Numbered from the stretch's first letter, positions 1 to 9,329 are shown. The stretch: 42,009 nt of DNA from an uncultured Oscillospiraceae bacterium (GCA_946546815.1 CAMNOL010000009.1:1-42009), one strand, 5' to 3'. Numbers and translations: made by a program. Notes: a model not told the origin generated them from the sequence alone.

Positions 1-54
1 AGAATCCCAGCCTTCCAAGCTGGTCGCGTGGGTTCGATTCCCATCACCCGCTCC
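1..54 (+). tRNA. tRNA-Gly(TCC), 3' part only (5' end outside window)
   Basis: Anticodon arm CCAGCCTTCCAAGCTGG with TCC anticodon, T-arm GGGTTCGATTCCC, acceptor end plus CCA-like 3' end. Confidence 0.85.
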
Positions 55-70
55 ACCCAGCTTTTTATAT

Positions 71-144
<74 letters not shown>

Positions 145-185
145 TTTTTCCAAAAGCAGAATGCCGTTCCAACTTGATAACATAT

Positions 186-260
<75 letters not shown>

Positions 261-331
261 CTTTTCTTTCAGTTTGTCAGTCAGAACGGTTGGAGCAGTC
301 TGCCGATCTGACTTTCAGCTTTTGTTCATGA

Positions 332-403
332 TGGGATGTCGCCAAGCGGTAAGGCAAAGGACTTTGACTCCTTTATCCGTGGGTTCGAATCCCGCCATCC
401 CAG
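332..403 (+). tRNA. tRNA-Gln(TTG)
   Basis: Acceptor TGGGATG/CATCCCA, anticodon loop CTTTGAC region with TTG, T-loop GGTTCGAATCC. Confidence 0.92.
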
Positions 404-427
404 TTTTATTTTAACAGCAACAGATAT

Positions 428-500
428 GACTCAGTAGCTCAGCTGGCAGAGCAGCACCCTTTTAAGGTGACGGTCCGGGGTTCGAATCCCCGCTGGGTCA
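428..500 (+). tRNA. tRNA-Lys(TTT)
   Basis: Acceptor GACTCAG/CTGGGTC, anticodon loop CTTTTAA (TTT), T-loop GGTTCGAATCC. Confidence 0.93.
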
Positions 501-503
501 TAC

Positions 504-538
504 ACCGCCGTGGACTTGTTCCACGGCGGTTTTCTTTT
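504..538 (+). terminator. Rho-independent terminator of the tRNA cluster
   Basis: 11-bp perfect stem ACCGCCGTGGA/TCCACGGCGGT followed by TTTCTTTT. Confidence 0.9.
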
Positions 539-718
539 GCCCATACGGAAAGACAGACGATTTTTATCGCAATCCTGTCAATCCTGCCGCAGTTCATCCC
601 GCAGAACCCCCGGAGCTTCGTTGTTCCGCCCTCCGCCTGTGTTTCGAACGCTCCTGTCCCTGGGACAATGGGAGGATAAGGGAAAGGCGAAAAAGGAAAG
701 GGAGATTCGAAAAAAGGA

Positions 719-747
719 TTGCAAATCCCCGGCAGAAGAGGTATGAT
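719..747 (+). promoter_or_regulatory. Sigma-A-type promoter for the candidate small RNA
   Basis: TTGCAA (719-724), 17-bp spacer, TATGAT (742-747). Confidence 0.65.
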
Positions 748-753
748 TTCCTC

Positions 754-945
754 AGGGAGAGGAACTGCAAAGGGGCGACTCAGCCCGGAAGCCCAAAGGC
801 GGCGTGGGGGTCCCTGAAGTACATCCTGCCCACCTTGGAACACGGGGGGACATTCTCTGTGACACCGCCGGAGAGCGCCCCCTCGCCAAGAATTCCGCAG
901 CAAACGGCGAACCGCCCGTTCTGCTGATCGATTCGTTCCTTTTTT
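754..945 (+). ncRNA. Candidate independent structured small RNA (~190 nt), possibly 6S-like
   Basis: Own promoter upstream, no convincing ORF, closing stem AGGAAC/GTTCCT, nested stems GGGGCG/CGCCCC and GGCGGCGT/ACACCGCC, a 3'-side hairpin (CAGC-AACGG / CCGTT-GCTG), and a T-tract at 940-945. Family assignment is tentative. Confidence 0.45.
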
Positions 946-983
946 AGCTGACAACAGTCTGACGGTTTAAGGAGGCGAACACT

Positions 984-1943
984 ATGAAAAACGGAGCAAA
1001 AAAACTGCTGATTATGGCGTTTTGCGTCATTCTGGCCCTGTTTTCCATCTTTGGCGCATCCAAATGGGCGTCCGCGCCGGAGAATCACAGGGAGACCATT
1101 CAATATCTGGATGACAGGAGAACGGCGGTGCTGGAGCTGGCCGGAGCGTCCACGGCGGCTTCCATTGCAATTACCGTGTCGCCGGGAGACATCGGAACCC
1201 CCATTGCCAACAAACTGGCCGACCTCAGTTCCTACTTTCTGCTGATTGTTTCTGCGCTGGTGTTGGAGAAGTACCTGGTGACCATCACCGGCTATGTGGC
1301 ATTCACCTACCTGATCCCCATCGCCTGCCTGCTGCTGATCCTGGCGGTTCAGTTCTGGGACAGAACCTTCACCAGGGCGGCTGCAAAGGTGGCGGCCTTT
1401 GGCGTGGCCATCGTGCTTCTGGTGCCGCTGAGCGTTCGCCTTTCCAGAATGATTGAAGCCACCTATCAGGATGTTCATCAGGCGATCGCCTTTGCGGAGG
1501 AGGTGGAGGAAGGGGAGCTGCTGACGGAGATCACGGAGCCGGAGCAGTCCGCCCAGGGAGCTGCCGAACAGTCCGCCGCGGGAACCGCCGGAGAAGAAGA
1601 GGCGGACCGCGCCTGGTGGCAGAAGTTCTCAGACGGGATCACCGGCCGTATGAACAACGCCGCCGGCGTGGCTCAGGACACGCTGAACCAGATCCGGGAG
1701 GACCTGAACGGCATCGTGAATCAGGTCACCGTCGCGCCTGAAAAACTGAAGGAGCTGCTGAACCACTTTATTGAGGCAGTGGCGGTGCTCATCGTCACCT
1801 CCTGCGTCATTCCTGTTCTTGTGCTGCTGTCCCTGTTCTGGCTGATCAAGCTGTTTTTCGGAGTGGACATTCCTCTTCCGCCCCGACACTTCGGCAAGCG
1901 GATGTTCAGGAACCGGGAAAATGATGGAGAAAAACAGGAATGA
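984..1943 (+). CDS. Hypothetical multi-pass membrane protein
   Basis: 319-aa ORF preceded by RBS AAGGAGG; N-terminal signal/TM segment, further TM segments, and an acidic Ala/Glu-rich central loop. No family recognised. Confidence 0.75.
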   Translation: MKNGAKKLLIMAFCVILALFSIFGASKWASAPENHRETIQYLDDRRTAVLELAGASTAASIAITVSPGDIGTPIANKLADLSSYFLLIVSALVLEKYLVTITGYVAFTYLIPIACLLLILAVQFWDRTFTRAAAKVAAFGVAIVLLVPLSVRLSRMIEATYQDVHQAIAFAEEVEEGELLTEITEPEQSAQGAAEQSAAGTAGEEEADRAWWQKFSDGITGRMNNAAGVAQDTLNQIREDLNGIVNQVTVAPEKLKELLNHFIEAVAVLIVTSCVIPVLVLLSLFWLIKLFFGVDIPLPPRHFGKRMFRNRENDGEKQE

Positions 1944-1974
1944 TCCGTTCCTCTCTCCGATAACAGATATAAAT

Positions 1975-2011
1975 GTAAAAAACAGCGTTCACTGTCTGAC
2001 GGTGGACGCTG
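1975..2011 (-). terminator. Terminator of the NUDIX gene (may act bidirectionally)
   Basis: 10-bp stem CAGCGTTCAC/GTGGACGCTG; on the minus strand it is followed by TTTTTTAC. Confidence 0.75.
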
Positions 2012-2052
2012 CTTTCATTCCTGTGGTGCAGAAAGGCGCTGCCTGCCCCTGG

Positions 2053-2616
2053 TCAGCAATTGGCCCAGAGGTAGCAGTAAGCCTGGGTGCGGGCGGCAAA
2101 GGGGGCGCGCTCCCGGATGAGCTGACGCACCTGCTCCCGGGTGTACCATCCGGCCTCGATCTCCTCCTCCGCGGAGGTGCTGGGGGCAAAGGTGCCGTCG
2201 GCGGTGCCCACCACGCAGAGGGTCTTTTCGTTGGAAAAGCCCACCGCCCCGTAGGAGTTGTACAGGTGGGTTTTCACACCGGTGAGCTGCAGACCGGTCT
2301 CCTCCCGCAGCTCCCGCTCCGCAGCCTGGTCAGGGGTCTCGCCGGGGTCGATGAGACCGGCGGGAAAGTTGTACACCGCGCATCCGATGGCCATGCGGAA
2401 TTCCCGGTTCAGCAGGATCTTTTCCCCGCTCTCGTCGTGGAGGATCAGCACCACCGCCTCCGCCGGGTGGTCGTGGAGGGACGCGAAATCCCCCAGCTCC
2501 GGGGTGCGGGCCACCATTTCGTAGTCCTTGGCCCTGCCCGCTTCGGTCTGGTAGTGCAGATCAAACCGGGTGATATACTTTCCCTGGTGTATTTTCGTGT
2601 AGCCTTTGTATTTCAT
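2053..2616 (-). CDS. NUDIX hydrolase (ADP-ribose pyrophosphatase-like)
   Basis: Nudix box GLIDPGETPDQAAERELREETGL; start chosen at MKYKGYTK. Confidence 0.88.
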   Translation of the reverse strand: MKYKGYTKIHQGKYITRFDLHYQTEAGRAKDYEMVARTPELGDFASLHDHPAEAVVLILHDESGEKILLNREFRMAIGCAVYNFPAGLIDPGETPDQAAERELREETGLQLTGVKTHLYNSYGAVGFSNEKTLCVVGTADGTFAPSTSAEEEIEAGWYTREQVRQLIRERAPFAARTQAYCYLWANC

Positions 2617-2849
2617 AGAAGAGGTCCTCTTATTCTCGGTTCTCGCGCCTGTGGGAAAAGGGGGCTGCCCCAAGCGTCTGCATTATTATACGCTGGAGGA
2701 AAACGGAATACAAGGAAAACCCGAAGGGGAAAGACACTTTTCGGAAAAATGTGCGCCGACGGATGACGCGGCAGGCTTTTCCGGTGAGTTTTTATATTTT
2801 TCTACAGAATTTCTCTGGTCTTACGGGCTATGTTTTCCGTTTTATTGCA

Positions 2850-2878
2850 TTTACCTTTCAAGAATCACGGGTTATAAT
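2850..2878 (+). promoter_or_regulatory. Putative promoter of the PurF-like gene
   Basis: TATAAT (2873-2878) with a weak -35 TTTACC 17 bp upstream. Confidence 0.45.
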
Positions 2879-2950
2879 AACTTGAGCTGCTTTGCAGGAG
2901 GTTGATTCGTCCTGCAATAGGACCGATTTCTCAGACAGGAGCAAGGATAT

Positions 2951-4357
2951 ATGAGCGGTTTTTTTGGCGTAGCAACGAAGGAAAGCTGTACGTTTGACCT
3001 GTTTTTCGGAACAGATTACCATTCTCATTTGGGTACCCGTCGTGCCGGCATGGCAGTGTTCGGGCCCAATGGGTTCCGCAAATCCATTCACAATATCGAG
3101 AACTCTCCCTTCCGCACCAAGTTTGACAGCAGCCTGGATAAGCTGGACGGTCATTTGGGCATCGGCTGTATCTCTGACTTTGAGGCACAGCCCATTCTGG
3201 TGCGCTCCCACCACGGCACGTTTGCTGTGGCGACGGTGAGCAAGATCAACAATGCGGACGAGATCGTGGAGAAGATCCTGAAAAACGGCACCCACTTTTT
3301 CGAGATGAGCAACGGAGAGATCAACCCCACCGAGCTGGTGGTGTCCCTCATCAACCAGAAGGACAACCTGATCGAGGGCATCAAGTACGCACTGGACACC
3401 GTGGACGGCTCTCTATCCATGCTGGTGCTGACCGAGCGGGGCATTTACGCCGCCCGGGACAATCACGGACGCACCCCGGTGGTGCTGGGCAAAAAGCCTG
3501 ACGCCCGCTGCGCCGCCTTTGAGAGCTTTTCCTACCTGAATTTGGGCTACGAGGATGACCGGGAACTTGGCCCCGGCGAGATCGTGGTGTTTGACGCCGA
3601 AGGAGTCCATACCCTGGTCAAGCCCGGGAACAAGATGAAGATCTGCACCTTCCTGTGGGTTTACTATGGCTACCCTTCCGCCACCTACGAGGGCATTAGT
3701 GTGGAACAGATGCGCTACAACTGCGGAGAGCTGCTGGCCCGCCGGGACACCGGGGTGGAAGCCGACGTGGTGGCCGGCGTGCCCGATTCCGGAACCGCTC
3801 ACGCCGTGGGCTACGCCAACGAGTCCGGTATCCCATTCTCCCGTCCCTTTATCAAATACACCCCCACCTGGCCCCGCTCCTTTATGCCCACCATTCAGGA
3901 GAAGCGGGACATGATCGCCCACATGAAGCTGATTCCCGTCCGGGAGCTCATTGAGGGCAAAAAGCTGCTGCTCATTGACGACTCCATCGTTCGCGGCACC
4001 CAGCTCCGGGAGACCACCGAATTCCTGTACGAGAACGGTGCAAAGGAGGTCCATATCCGGCCCGCCTGCCCGCCGCTGCTGTTTGGGTGCAAATATCTGA
4101 ACTTTTCCCGCTCCACCTCGGAGATGGAGCTGATTGCCCGCCGGGTCATTGAGGAGCTGGAGGGCGGCCCTGTTTCCCGGGAAGTGGTGCAGGAGTACGC
4201 CGACCCGGATTCCGAGAAGTATCAAAAGATGATCGACCGCATCTGTGAGAAGCTGAATTTCACTTCTCTGCGCTATCACCGGCTGGATGATATGCTGGAG
4301 TCTGTGGGCATCGACAAGGACTGCCTGTGCACCTACTGCTGGGACGGCAGAGAGTAA
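2951..4357 (+). CDS. PurF-like amidophosphoribosyltransferase family protein
   Basis: PRPP-binding motif KLLLIDDSIVRGTQ; class II glutaminase-like N-terminal fold (HSHLGTRRAGMAVFG); N-terminus MSGFFGVA lacks the usual Cys1; cysteines at KICTF, ACPPLLFGC and CLCTYC resemble PurF Fe-S ligand regions. Confidence 0.88.
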   Translation: MSGFFGVATKESCTFDLFFGTDYHSHLGTRRAGMAVFGPNGFRKSIHNIENSPFRTKFDSSLDKLDGHLGIGCISDFEAQPILVRSHHGTFAVATVSKINNADEIVEKILKNGTHFFEMSNGEINPTELVVSLINQKDNLIEGIKYALDTVDGSLSMLVLTERGIYAARDNHGRTPVVLGKKPDARCAAFESFSYLNLGYEDDRELGPGEIVVFDAEGVHTLVKPGNKMKICTFLWVYYGYPSATYEGISVEQMRYNCGELLARRDTGVEADVVAGVPDSGTAHAVGYANESGIPFSRPFIKYTPTWPRSFMPTIQEKRDMIAHMKLIPVRELIEGKKLLLIDDSIVRGTQLRETTEFLYENGAKEVHIRPACPPLLFGCKYLNFSRSTSEMELIARRVIEELEGGPVSREVVQEYADPDSEKYQKMIDRICEKLNFTSLRYHRLDDMLESVGIDKDCLCTYCWDGRE

Positions 4358-4452
4358 ATTCCATGATCCGCCAAGTCATCGGGGGCTGTTCTGCGTTTGG
4401 GACAGCTCCCTTTGTGCCCCTCTGGGGAGGAAGGGGTCTCCAGAAGTTTTCA

Positions 4453-4481
4453 TTTACAACCTGCCGGAGGGCTGATATAAT
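4453..4481 (+). promoter_or_regulatory. Sigma-A-type promoter upstream of the C39-like peptidase/rodA pair
   Basis: TTTACA, 17-bp spacer, TATAAT. Confidence 0.75.
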
Positions 4482-4598
4482 AAGGGAAATTTCAGGATTT
4501 TCCGTTCCCTGCAAGGCCCTTGCCGTGCCGGCGCTGGAACTGCTCCGCTGAGGCCCAAGGGAGAGCAGGGGATGTTTTGACAAAAGGAGGGAGCTTCC

Positions 4599-5819
4599 TT
4601 GCAGAAAGAGAAGCGTTCCAGACGCCGGGAGCGGCGCCGGCAGGGAGAGCACCTGCGTCCCTGGCTGCAGGTGGAATACGTGATTCTTCTGATCACGCTG
4701 GCAGCCGCTCTGATCATCACCGGAGGCGGGGTGGCCAATTTTGTGCGCGCCGGCATAGAAACCAGCAAAGACCGCAGGGAAAGTGCGGCAAATGAGCAGG
4801 AATATGTCACCTTTTTCCGCCATGTCATCAACGGCGCCGGCGTCCGGAAGGAGGAGACGGAGGAGGAATCGGCGCTGCCCCAGCTGGATGTGGATCTGAC
4901 TCAATTTGCCGACGACAAGGGCTATGGGGGCAAGGTCTACGCCCTGCTGGAGAAGTACCCCAATGAGGTGGAGACCATTCTTACCTGGTACGAAAAGACC
5001 AGTATTTATCAGAATGACGCCTGGACCACGGTGGGAGAGGCGTATCCGGAGCTTGCCATTCCTGAACGGCTGCTGCAGCTGGTCATCAACAATGAGGAGA
5101 CCATCTCCGTGGTGGCGGGCTATCCTTCCCGGGAGGAGGAGCCGACCGAGGCAGACCTGAGCGGCGAGCTGAACCGGGAAAAGGTGCCGCTGTTCCTTCA
5201 GTGGGATCCCCGCTGGGGCTTTGAAGAGTACGGCGACGGCATGATCTGCTACACCGGCTGCGGCCCCACCTGCCTGGCTATGGTGGCCTTCCAGCTGCTG
5301 CAGGACACGTCTGTTACCCCCAAAACCGTGGCGGATTTTGCAGACCGGGCCGGGTATTACACCGACGGTGTGGGCTCCGCCTGGACGCTGATGGGCAAGG
5401 GCTGTGAGCACTTCGGACTGACTGCGGAGGAAATCAGCGTATCCGAGCGCAAAATGGAGGATCGGCTGGCCCAGGGCAAGCCCCTGATCTGCGCGGTGGG
5501 CAAAGGTGATTTCACCCAATCCGGCCACTTTATCGTGCTCACCGGCTACGAAAACGGCTCATTCACCGTCAACGACCCCAACAGCAAGGTCCGCAGCGCT
5601 CAGACCTGGACCTTCCAACAGCTCAGCGGCCAGCTCCGCAACATCTGGGCCATGTCCGTCGACAATAGCGCAGCAGCAGCGGGGGGTGCGGAGGCAGAGG
5701 ACGCTGACACCGGAGCAGAAGCTGCCCAGAACGCAGAAGGCACTGATACCGAAACAGGTGCAGCCCAGACCGGGGAAGGTGCTGAAACGGGAGCGGAGAC
5801 GGAAGCTGCGGCGCCCTGA
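4599..5819 (+). CDS. C39-like cysteine peptidase domain protein, membrane-anchored
   Basis: TTG start with RBS AAAGGAGG; N-terminal TM segment; VPLFLQWDPRWG...GCGPTCLAMV...GHFIVLTGY...VNDPN pattern of the peptidase C39-like_2 family; low-complexity acidic C-terminus. Confidence 0.85.
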   Translation: MQKEKRSRRRERRRQGEHLRPWLQVEYVILLITLAAALIITGGGVANFVRAGIETSKDRRESAANEQEYVTFFRHVINGAGVRKEETEEESALPQLDVDLTQFADDKGYGGKVYALLEKYPNEVETILTWYEKTSIYQNDAWTTVGEAYPELAIPERLLQLVINNEETISVVAGYPSREEEPTEADLSGELNREKVPLFLQWDPRWGFEEYGDGMICYTGCGPTCLAMVAFQLLQDTSVTPKTVADFADRAGYYTDGVGSAWTLMGKGCEHFGLTAEEISVSERKMEDRLAQGKPLICAVGKGDFTQSGHFIVLTGYENGSFTVNDPNSKVRSAQTWTFQQLSGQLRNIWAMSVDNSAAAAGGAEAEDADTGAEAAQNAEGTDTETGAAQTGEGAETGAETEAAAP

Positions 5820-5849
5820 CCCGTCCTATTATGAAACCGAGGTGGTTAA

Positions 5850-7124
5850 ATGTCCGCTTTGCGGGACTTGATTCTTGACGCACTGAAACAGGCAGACCAT
5901 CTGCTGCTGGCCCTGTGCTGCGCCGCCAACCTGTACGGGATCGTGCTGATTTACTCCGCCACCCGATACAAGACAGCGCTGCACTCCATGGCCTTCAAGC
6001 AGGGCATCTCCATGGTCATCGGCATTGTGCTGTACTTCGCGGTGAGCCAGTTCAATATTGATGTGTTCCGAACCCACTGGAAGCAGGTCATCGCCGGCTG
6101 CACGGTGCTGGTTTTGCTGCTGAGGACGCCGCTGGGCAAGAGTGTTTCCGGCAACCGGGCCTGGTTGCAGATTCCCCACCTGTCTGCCTTCACCATTCAG
6201 CCTGCCGAGATCAACAAGATTTTCTTCGCCATTCTGCTGGCCCATCTAATCGTCTATCTGAAACGCCAGCGCAAGCTGAACAAACTCAAATCCGTTGTCA
6301 CCATGGGGGCGCTGCTGGGCTACTTTGTAGGACTTTACTATGTGATCTCCGGCGACATGGGCTCCTGCCTGATCTTCTTTGCCATTTTCATTGTCATGCT
6401 GTGGACCGGCGGCGTCAGTCCTCTGTGGTTTGCAGCAGGAATCGGCGCCGTGGTGCCGGCCGTGATGTTTATCTGGCCCAGAATACCCGCTGACAACTAC
6501 CAAAAAAAGCGAATTCTGGTGCTTTTCGATCACACTTTAGACCCTCAGGGCACCGGCTTCCAGCAGGAGCACGGTATTCTGGCGGTGCGCTCCGGCGGCC
6601 TGCTGGGACAGGGCTTTATGAAAGGCGTGCTGACCCAGTCCGCCCAGAACAACCGGCTCTCCCAGCGCTTCAGCGACTTCATCTTTGCCTCCTGCTGCGA
6701 GGAGTGGGGACTGCTGGGGGCAGCGGTGGTGATCCTGCTGCTGACCGCCATCATCCTCCGCATCATGTATGTGGGCCTGCGCTGCAACGACCCCTTTGCC
6801 ATGCTGGTGTGCATGGGCTTTGCAGGGATGTTCATGGCTCAGGTGGGCATCAACATCGGTATGTGCCTGTACGTCATGCCCGTCATCGGCCTGACGCTGC
6901 CCTTTTTCAGCGCAGGCGGCACCTCCGTCATGGTGAACTTCCTCATTATGGGCATTGTCTCCGGCATCCGGAACCGAAGCGAACCGGAGTGGCTGAAAAA
7001 TACGGAGACTCCGGAACCGCCGCCGCCTCAGGAAAACCAGCAGCCCCGGCGCAAGAGCGTGCTGTTTACCCCCGGTGACCGGACCCGGAGCCATCGGACC
7101 GGTTCCATCCGCCGCCGCCGATGA
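5850..7124 (+). CDS. rodA: FtsW/RodA/SpoVE-family peptidoglycan polymerase (RodA-like)
   Basis: Multi-TM SEDS protein: LIYSATRY, GNRAWLQI, QPAEINKI, SGGLLGQGFMKG, FIFASCCEEWGLLGA, LPFFSAGGTS. Confidence 0.88.
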   Translation: MSALRDLILDALKQADHLLLALCCAANLYGIVLIYSATRYKTALHSMAFKQGISMVIGIVLYFAVSQFNIDVFRTHWKQVIAGCTVLVLLLRTPLGKSVSGNRAWLQIPHLSAFTIQPAEINKIFFAILLAHLIVYLKRQRKLNKLKSVVTMGALLGYFVGLYYVISGDMGSCLIFFAIFIVMLWTGGVSPLWFAAGIGAVVPAVMFIWPRIPADNYQKKRILVLFDHTLDPQGTGFQQEHGILAVRSGGLLGQGFMKGVLTQSAQNNRLSQRFSDFIFASCCEEWGLLGAAVVILLLTAIILRIMYVGLRCNDPFAMLVCMGFAGMFMAQVGINIGMCLYVMPVIGLTLPFFSAGGTSVMVNFLIMGIVSGIRNRSEPEWLKNTETPEPPPPQENQQPRRKSVLFTPGDRTRSHRTGSIRRRR

Positions 7125-7171
7125 CCAAAAGAAAACCCCCGGTTTGGGGGGGCACAGAATGCAATAAAGTG

Positions 7172-7217
7172 AAACAGAGGAGTGAGCTTGTTTGGTTCAC
7201 TCCTCTGTTTGATACGA
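7172..7217. terminator. Terminator between convergent rodA and P1 peptidase genes
   Basis: 14-bp perfect inverted repeat AAACAGAGGAGTGA/TCACTCCTCTGTTT. Confidence 0.8.
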
Positions 7218-7266
7218 TTTTGCCTGTCCGATCAACGATCGCTTCCACTGATCCCGGCAAGTGGAT

Positions 7267-8235
7267 TCACCGATGCAGATCGGATGCAGAAGGGAATCCG
7301 TAAGCGCTCTCAGCGCTTTGTACGGCTCTTGTAATGGCTTCACTGATGACCTCCGCAGCCAGGGTTCCTACAAGATCCTGATCGGCCTGAACATCGCCCA
7401 CGGAAACGGCGTAGATGCTGTCGCCATCTGCGGAGGTGTGAACGGGATGGATGGACCTTGCATATCCGTCGTGGGCCATTCCGGCAATCTTGCACAATTG
7501 GGGTTTGGAGAAGGCGGCGTTGGTGATGACCACGCCCAGGGTGGTGTTCCCGGCAAATTTATTCTCCACCACTTGAATGGAGGACTTCATAAACTCTGCC
7601 GTGCTGCGAAGTGCGGACTTGTCCTCCGTCAGCAGCCCTGCGATCTGTTTTCCGGTCCTCCAATCGAACACGTCTCCCAGTGCGTTGAGGGCAACGACGG
7701 CACCCACCTGCAGCTCACCGATCTGGACGGCATAGCTGCCTATACCGGTCTTCATACAGGTCTCCATCCCTGCGATTTTTCCTACGGTGGCTCCGCATCC
7801 CGCTCCATAGTTTCCGTCCCGATAATTGGGGGCGTCTAAAGCCCGCTTTGCCGCTTCGTATCCCATGGCAGCATCCGGCCTGATAAAGGTATCACCCACC
7901 GTCAGATCAAAGAGATCCGACTGAGCCACCAGCGGAACCTTGGTCACCCCGACATCATATCCGATGTTGCGCTCTTCAAGGCACTCCATTACGCCGTTGG
8001 CTGCGCTCAGTCCAAAGGCGCTCCCGCCGGCGAGGACAATGGCGTGAATGGTCTGGGCTGCCATCAGCGGGTTCAACAGCTGACTTTCCCTGGAGGCGGG
8101 ACCGCCGCCTCTCACGTCCAGACCGGCACTCATTCCATGCTCACACAGCAGCACGGTGCAGCCCGTGCCTGCGGCTGCGTTTTCTGCCTGACCGATCTTG
8201 ATATTTGAAATTGCGTTGACCGATAGTTCTTTCAT
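7267..8235 (-). CDS. P1 family peptidase (DmpA/NylC-like, self-processing)
   Basis: GGSAFGLSAANGVMECLEERNIGY, GYEAAKRALDAPNYRDGNYGAGCGATVGK, and the N-T-T processing motif in GNTTLGVVITNA. Confidence 0.88.
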   Translation of the reverse strand: MKELSVNAISNIKIGQAENAAAGTGCTVLLCEHGMSAGLDVRGGGPASRESQLLNPLMAAQTIHAIVLAGGSAFGLSAANGVMECLEERNIGYDVGVTKVPLVAQSDLFDLTVGDTFIRPDAAMGYEAAKRALDAPNYRDGNYGAGCGATVGKIAGMETCMKTGIGSYAVQIGELQVGAVVALNALGDVFDWRTGKQIAGLLTEDKSALRSTAEFMKSSIQVVENKFAGNTTLGVVITNAAFSKPQLCKIAGMAHDGYARSIHPVHTSADGDSIYAVSVGDVQADQDLVGTLAAEVISEAITRAVQSAESAYGFPSASDLHR

Positions 8236-8278
8236 GGCTTTTTCCCTTTCTAAGTAAAAAACGGTTTATCCAGTACCG

Positions 8279-8306
8279 ACGTGCAGCCGCCCTGTCTGCT
8301 GCACGT
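8279..8306 (-). other. Hairpin in the P1 peptidase 5' leader
   Basis: 9-bp perfect inverted repeat ACGTGCAGC/GCTGCACGT. Confidence 0.5.
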
Positions 8307-8346
8307 ATTTCTTGCTTCCCTCAGTCAATTTCAGCTCATCAAACAG

Positions 8347-8375
8347 ATTGTACCATTGATTCTCAGTCTGGTCAA
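8347..8375 (-). promoter_or_regulatory. Sigma-A-type promoter of the P1 peptidase gene
   Basis: Minus strand: TTGACC, 17-bp spacer, TACAAT. Confidence 0.75.
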
Positions 8376-8381
8376 ATACAC

Positions 8382-8429
8382 ATAACCCACTATGACACGT
8401 TCCCTGGGGAGGATGCCATAGTGGGTTAT
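8382..8429 (-). terminator. Hairpin downstream of lgt, probable terminator
   Basis: 13-bp perfect inverted repeat ATAACCCACTATG/CATAGTGGGTTAT; U-tract weak, so termination is uncertain. Confidence 0.5.
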
Positions 8430-8468
8430 TCTTCGCTTCAAGGCAGTTTTTTGTGTACGGATGGGGGT

Positions 8469-9296
8469 TCAGCTGCCTTTTGCCCGGTTTGGCCGGATGA
8501 CAAGCTGATAGAACAGGATGCCCAAGGTGATGACCACGCACAGCAGCGCCACCAGCTGGGACACCCGGATTCCGGTGTGGAACAGGTACAGGCTGTCCGT
8601 CCGCAGTCCCTCGATCCAGAACCGCCCCAGGCCGTACCACAGCAGGTAGCAGCAGAACAGCATACCGTTGAACTTCCGGCGGTTTCTGAGGACGAAAAAC
8701 AGCAGCGCCAGCCCCACCAGGTTCCACAGAGACTCGTACAGGAAGGTGGGGTGGACCTCCACCTGGGTTCCATTGCTGAGGGTCAGCCCCATGCGCCAGG
8801 GCAGGGTGGTGACGCCGCCGTAGGCCTCCTGGTTGACGAAATTGCCCCATCTGCCCAGGGCCTGGCCGATGAGCAGACCGAAGGAATAGGCGTCCACCAG
8901 GGTGAGAAAGTCCAGCTTTCTGATCTTGCAGTAGACAAACGCCGTGGTAATGGAGCCAATGATGCCGCCGTAAATGGCGATTCCGCCGTCCCAGATGGCG
9001 ATGGCCTCCCTCCAGTTGAAGCTGCCGTCCGGATTGGTGTACAGGTCTAAGTAGAACAGAACGTAGTAGATCCGGGCGCAGACGATGCCCATGGGAGCGG
9101 CGTAGAGCAGCACGTCCAGGGCGTCGTCCTCTCGTCCGCCGAAGCGGACGTACTGTTTGCAGGCGCAGGAGGTGCCGAGCAGAAACCCCAGCGCGATGAT
9201 GATTCCGTACCAGTAGATGTCCTTTCCCGCGATGGAAAATGCCACGCGGTCTATGTGAAAGGTCAGCCCCAGTCCGGGAAAGGTGATTGGGTTCAT
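8469..9296 (-). CDS. lgt: Prolipoprotein diacylglyceryl transferase
   Basis: Lgt motifs GGIAIYGGIIG, RWGNFVNQEAYGG, HPTFLYESLWNL. Confidence 0.95.
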   Translation of the reverse strand: MNPITFPGLGLTFHIDRVAFSIAGKDIYWYGIIIALGFLLGTSCACKQYVRFGGREDDALDVLLYAAPMGIVCARIYYVLFYLDLYTNPDGSFNWREAIAIWDGGIAIYGGIIGSITTAFVYCKIRKLDFLTLVDAYSFGLLIGQALGRWGNFVNQEAYGGVTTLPWRMGLTLSNGTQVEVHPTFLYESLWNLVGLALLFFVLRNRRKFNGMLFCCYLLWYGLGRFWIEGLRTDSLYLFHTGIRVSQLVALLCVVITLGILFYQLVIRPNRAKGS

Positions 9297-9329
9297 GATA
9301 ACGAATGGTCCTTTCGACTAATGTTCCAG

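Noticed and set aside
439-1478. 171-aa and 232-aa minus-strand ORFs over the tRNA-Lys/intergenic/984-1943 region
   Set aside because: Overlap a tRNA, a terminator and a better-supported plus-strand CDS; composition is atypical for protein.
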